From NCBI GenBank assembly GCA_046261635.1, contig JBHEOL010000195.1, forward strand, positions 1-7,635: a DNA stretch of 7,635 nt. The letters are read 5' to 3'. The notes under the pieces are model-generated. The model ran no database searches. It saw only the letters and a list, made by a program, of their open reading frames with translations, and had not been told where the DNA came from. Position 1 is the stretch's first letter. Each line of letters starts with the position of its first letter. The DNA is from JBHEPS01 sp046261635. GTDB taxonomy: Bacteria; Acidobacteriota; Thermoanaerobaculia; Gp7-AA8. Below, in pieces: positions 5,573 through 7,635 of this stretch. Position numbers and translations under genes: made by a program.

Positions 5573-6333
5573 GCCTCGTCCCAGAGCCGGTCCATTTCCT
5601 CCAGCGAAGCGCCCTCGAAGGAGCTTCCCGACTCGTGCAGCGATGCCTCGACATGCTCGAACCGGCGCGTGAATTTCGCGTTGGTGCGCTGGAGCGCGTT
5701 CTCGGCATCGATCTCGAAACGGCGCGCGAGGTTCACGATCGTGAAAAGGATGTCCCCGATCTCGTCGGCGAGGCCCTCCCTGTCGCCGCGCCCCACTTCC
5801 TCGCGCAGCTCATCCACCTCTTCGTTCAGCTTCTCGAGAACATCCTCATCGCGACGCCAGTCGAATCCGATCCGAGCCGCCTTCTCGGTCAATCGCTGAG
5901 CCTTGAGAAGGGCCGGAAGTGAGGGCGGCACTCCCGAGAGCAGGCCCTCCTTCTTCGCCTTTCGCTCCTCCGACTTGAGCTTCTCCCAGTTCGTGAGAAC
6001 GGTCGCCGAATCCTTTGCGATGACGTCGGCGAACACGTGCGGATGGCGTCGGATGAGCTTGTCGTGGATGGCCTCGACCGCGTCATGGATGTCGAAGCTT
6101 CCCTCCTCGCGTGCGATCTCCGAAACGAAAACCGCCTGAAGCAGCATGTCTCCGACTTCCTCGCGGAGCGAGTCGCGATCTCCGGCATCGATCGCGTGGG
6201 TCACCTCGTACGCTTCTTCGATGATGAAGGGGCGCAGGTCTTCCATCTTCTGGTCGCGATCCCAGGGACAACCGCCGGGCGCCCGCAACCGGGTCATGAG
6301 AGCGAGAAGGTCTTCGAAACTCGGACGTGACAT
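5554..6333 (-). CDS. mazG: Nucleoside triphosphate pyrophosphohydrolase MazG
   Basis: MazG hydrolyses NTPs and dNTPs to monophosphates and pyrophosphate, clearing aberrant nucleotides in the cytosol; in E. coli it also lowers ppGpp under starvation. The product has 259 residues against 263 in E. coli and carries both tandem MazG domains. Domain 1: GGCPWDRDQ (20-28), then EEAYE (39-43) with EEVGD (58-62). Conserved middle: NWEKLKSEER (115-124), GVPPSLPALLKAQRLTEKAARIGFDW (134-159). Domain 2: EEVDE (171-175) with DEIGD (190-194). The metal-binding acidic residues of both domains are present. ATG 6333 places MSRPSFEDLLALMTRLR at the start, as expected of the family. The same frame is open about 98 codons further upstream, but that extension is arginine-rich, unrelated to MazG and runs antisense to the divergent sensor gene. 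No Shine-Dalgarno sequence precedes the ATG. Confidence 0.95.
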   Translation of the reverse strand: MSRPSFEDLLALMTRLRAPGGCPWDRDQKMEDLRPFIIEEAYEVTHAIDAGDRDSLREEVGDMLLQAVFVSEIAREEGSFDIHDAVEAIHDKLIRRHPHVFADVIAKDSATVLTNWEKLKSEERKAKKEGLLSGVPPSLPALLKAQRLTEKAARIGFDWRRDEDVLEKLNEEVDELREEVGRGDREGLADEIGDILFTIVNLARRFEIDAENALQRTNAKFTRRFEHVEASLHESGSSFEGASLEEMDRLWDEAKTRGL

Positions 6334-6340
6334 GCGCGCA

Positions 6341-6346
6341 ATTCTA
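6341..6346 (-). promoter_or_regulatory. Possible -10 element for leaderless mazG transcript
   Basis: On the minus strand TAGAAT (five of six to the -10 consensus) ends seven bases before the mazG ATG. That spacing would place the transcription start on or next to the A of the start codon, consistent with the missing Shine-Dalgarno sequence. No -35 hexamer is evident. Confidence 0.35.
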
Positions 6347-6421
6347 CGTGAGCCAGAACGGATGAGCACGGCTCGGACTCGATAGCCACACCGCGGAAAA
6401 CCCGGTAGATTGCGGAGACAC

Positions 6422-6487
6422 ATGACCCCGCCCCATGCCTCAATCCGGGCCTGCCGGGATCCCCGGTTCAACCGAGGATTTCGATGA
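6422..6487 (+). CDS. Possible 21-codon leader ORF coupled to the GAF/PAS sensor gene
   Basis: ATG 6422 opens a 21-residue arginine-containing peptide (MTPPHASIRACRDPRFNRGF, then R) that ends at TGA 6485-6487, overlapping the sensor's ATG as ATGA. A GGAG (6414-6417) lies only four bases before its ATG, a little close. A weak -10-like TAGATT is at 6406-6411. Within it CCGGG (6454-6458) and CCCGG (6462-6466) form a short GC hairpin. The exact ATGA overlap argues for coupling, but short open frames are common by chance and no homology is recognisable. Confidence 0.3.
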   Translation: MTPPHASIRACRDPRFNRGFR

Positions 6488-7635
6488 GTACGGAAACCCG
6501 CTCCCCGGTCGGTCTCGATCCGGAAGAACTGACGCTGATCGCGCGCGTTCTCGAGAGCTTCACCGAGACGCTCGATCTCAACGACGTTCTCCGTCGTGTG
6601 GTTGAGCTCACGTGTGAGGCTTTTCATGCGAATCGCGCGTGGCTGATCGCACCCGTCGAAGAGGGAAAGAAGAGCGCGAGCGTCGTCGTTGAGGCCACCT
6701 CGGCGGGGTACGAGGGTGCCATGGCGAGCGGCGGGGCGATTCCGCTCGAGGCGTTCCGCCCCTTCATCCAGAAGGTCCGCGAAGCCGGACGACCGTTATC
6801 CGGGGGCCCCGGAGATCCCGGCGTCGATGGGGAGTTTCTCGAGAAGTTCGGTATCCGCACGCAACTCGTCCAGGTACTCCGCACGCGGGACGAGAGGGAG
6901 TGGGCATTCGGCCTCCATCAATGCGACAGGGAGCGGAAGTGGACCGAGTCCGAGCGGAGGCTGTTCGCCCTCGTTGGGCACTACGCCACCCTGGCCATCA
7001 ACAATGCGCTGCTGCACAGAAAAGCGGTCGAAGAAGCCGCGATTCTCGCCGCGGTCCTGAACGAGATTCCGGAGTCCGCCGTCGTGTTCGGCATCGACGG
7101 CGAGATCGTTCGCTCGAACCGGATGGCCGAGCGGCATCACGGAGTGATCTCTTCCGACCCGGAAGTCCGGACCCGGCGCGCGAATCCGCGTGGGCCAGAC
7201 GGCAGGATCGTGCCTGCCGACCAGGTCCCTTCCGCGCGGGCCCTCCGCGGGGAGCACGTGGCCGCGGACTACGTTTTCTATGACCACAAGGCAAAGGAAG
7301 ACCGGGTCCACAACGTCACCGCGTCGCCGGTCCAGGATGACGAAGGGAACATCATCGGTGCGGTGGCGCTCACGCGGGACGTCACCGAGGAACGCCTTCA
7401 GGCCGAGCAGGACAAGTGGCGGCGGCGCCGGGCCGAGACGCTCGGAACGCTGACGCTGGACCTGGTGGGTCTGGCGGCGGATTTTTCGGGACTCGACACG
7501 GTGGCCGAGCGGGTCGGGAAGGGGATGCAGGCCAACGTGGGGATCTACATCTACTCCTCCGGGTCGGATGTGCTCGACCTCGCGGCGTCTTTCTCCCTTT
7601 CGGAGGTTGCCCACCATGCGATGGGCTACGTCGCA
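6484..7635 (+). CDS. GAF-PAS-GAF sensor protein, probable signal-transduction kinase (3' truncated by window)
   Basis: This frame is open to the window's right edge, with 384 residues visible and no stop. Three sensory units are seen. GAF 1 (about 15-180) has ESFTETLDLNDVLRRVVELTCEAF at its start and LHQCDRERKWTESERRLFALVGHYATLAINNALL at its end. PAS (about 185-303) has LNEIPESAVVFGIDGEIVRSN, ADQVPSARALRGEHV and ASPVQDDEGNIIGAVALTRDVTEE. A charged connector follows (304-318), then the start of a second GAF (about 322 on). Such tandem cytosolic sensors usually end in a histidine kinase, a GGDEF/EAL domain or a PP2C phosphatase; the output domain is outside the window. No transmembrane segment is seen. 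ATG 6484 has GAGGA (6474-6478) five bases upstream. It is divergent from mazG with a 150-bp intergenic region. The bound ligand cannot be predicted, and no chromophore-binding cysteine is obvious. Confidence 0.88.
   Translation, partial: MSTETRSPVGLDPEELTLIARVLESFTETLDLNDVLRRVVELTCEAFHANRAWLIAPVEEGKKSASVVVEATSAGYEGAMASGGAIPLEAFRPFIQKVREAGRPLSGGPGDPGVDGEFLEKFGIRTQLVQVLRTRDEREWAFGLHQCDRERKWTESERRLFALVGHYATLAINNALLHRKAVEEAAILAAVLNEIPESAVVFGIDGEIVRSNRMAERHHGVISSDPEVRTRRANPRGPDGRIVPADQVPSARALRGEHVAADYVFYDHKAKEDRVHNVTASPVQDDEGNIIGAVALTRDVTEERLQAEQDKWRRRRAETLGTLTLDLVGLAADFSGLDTVAERVGKGMQANVGIYIYSSGSDVLDLAASFSLSEVAHHAMGYVA

Noticed and set aside
6334..6627. N-terminal extension of MazG by about 98 codons
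   Set aside because: The extension is unlike MazG, which starts at MSRPSFEDLLALM by homology, and it would overlap the divergent sensor gene and its ribosome-binding site.

Overview
The window is GC-rich, densely coded, chromosomal housekeeping DNA from a Gram-negative (diderm) bacterium. The envelope type follows from the C-terminal half of an Omp85/BamA-family outer-membrane barrel at the left edge. The mix of fabI, hutU, nth, yidD, mazG and a GAF/PAS sensor, with GC-rich codon use throughout, would suit an environmental lineage such as Acidobacteriota or a similar phylum. That placement is a guess from gene style, not from a marker gene. I see no mobile element, tRNA, rRNA or CRISPR array.

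Layout, left to right. (1) 2-964, plus: C-terminal part of an Omp85 barrel, open at the left edge. (2) 967-987: three tandem copies of a heptamer. (3) 1025-1813, plus: FabI enoyl-ACP reductase. (4) 1913-2197, plus: a 94-residue single-pass membrane protein of unknown function, whose leader could pair with its own Shine-Dalgarno sequence. (5) 2213-3904, minus: urocanate hydratase HutU, convergent with the small gene and without other hut genes in view. (6) 3905-4095: a divergent intergenic region with a 12-bp direct repeat and a possible -10 element on each strand. (7) 4096-4764, plus: endonuclease III (Nth). (8) 4797-5222 and 5219-5536, plus: a secreted or membrane two-helix protein joined by an ATGA overlap to YidD. 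A run of nine C lies just before the junction. (9) 5554-6333, minus: MazG, convergent with yidD. (10) 6484-7635, plus: a GAF-PAS-GAF sensor protein running off the right edge, preceded by a 21-codon leader ORF that also ends in an ATGA overlap.

Functionally the genes form small independent units. Envelope biogenesis is represented by Omp85 (outer-membrane insertion), FabI (fatty acids for membranes) and YidD (helper of inner-membrane protein insertion). Nth (oxidised base repair) and MazG (removal of aberrant NTPs) both protect nucleic acid quality, but they are on opposite strands and not co-transcribed. HutU would act in histidine breakdown. No dedicated new system is evident. The most unusual points are local expression features: a C9 tract that could fuse the membrane protein to YidD by a -1 shift, a possibly sequestered ribosome-binding site, a coupled leader ORF, and a possible leaderless mazG.
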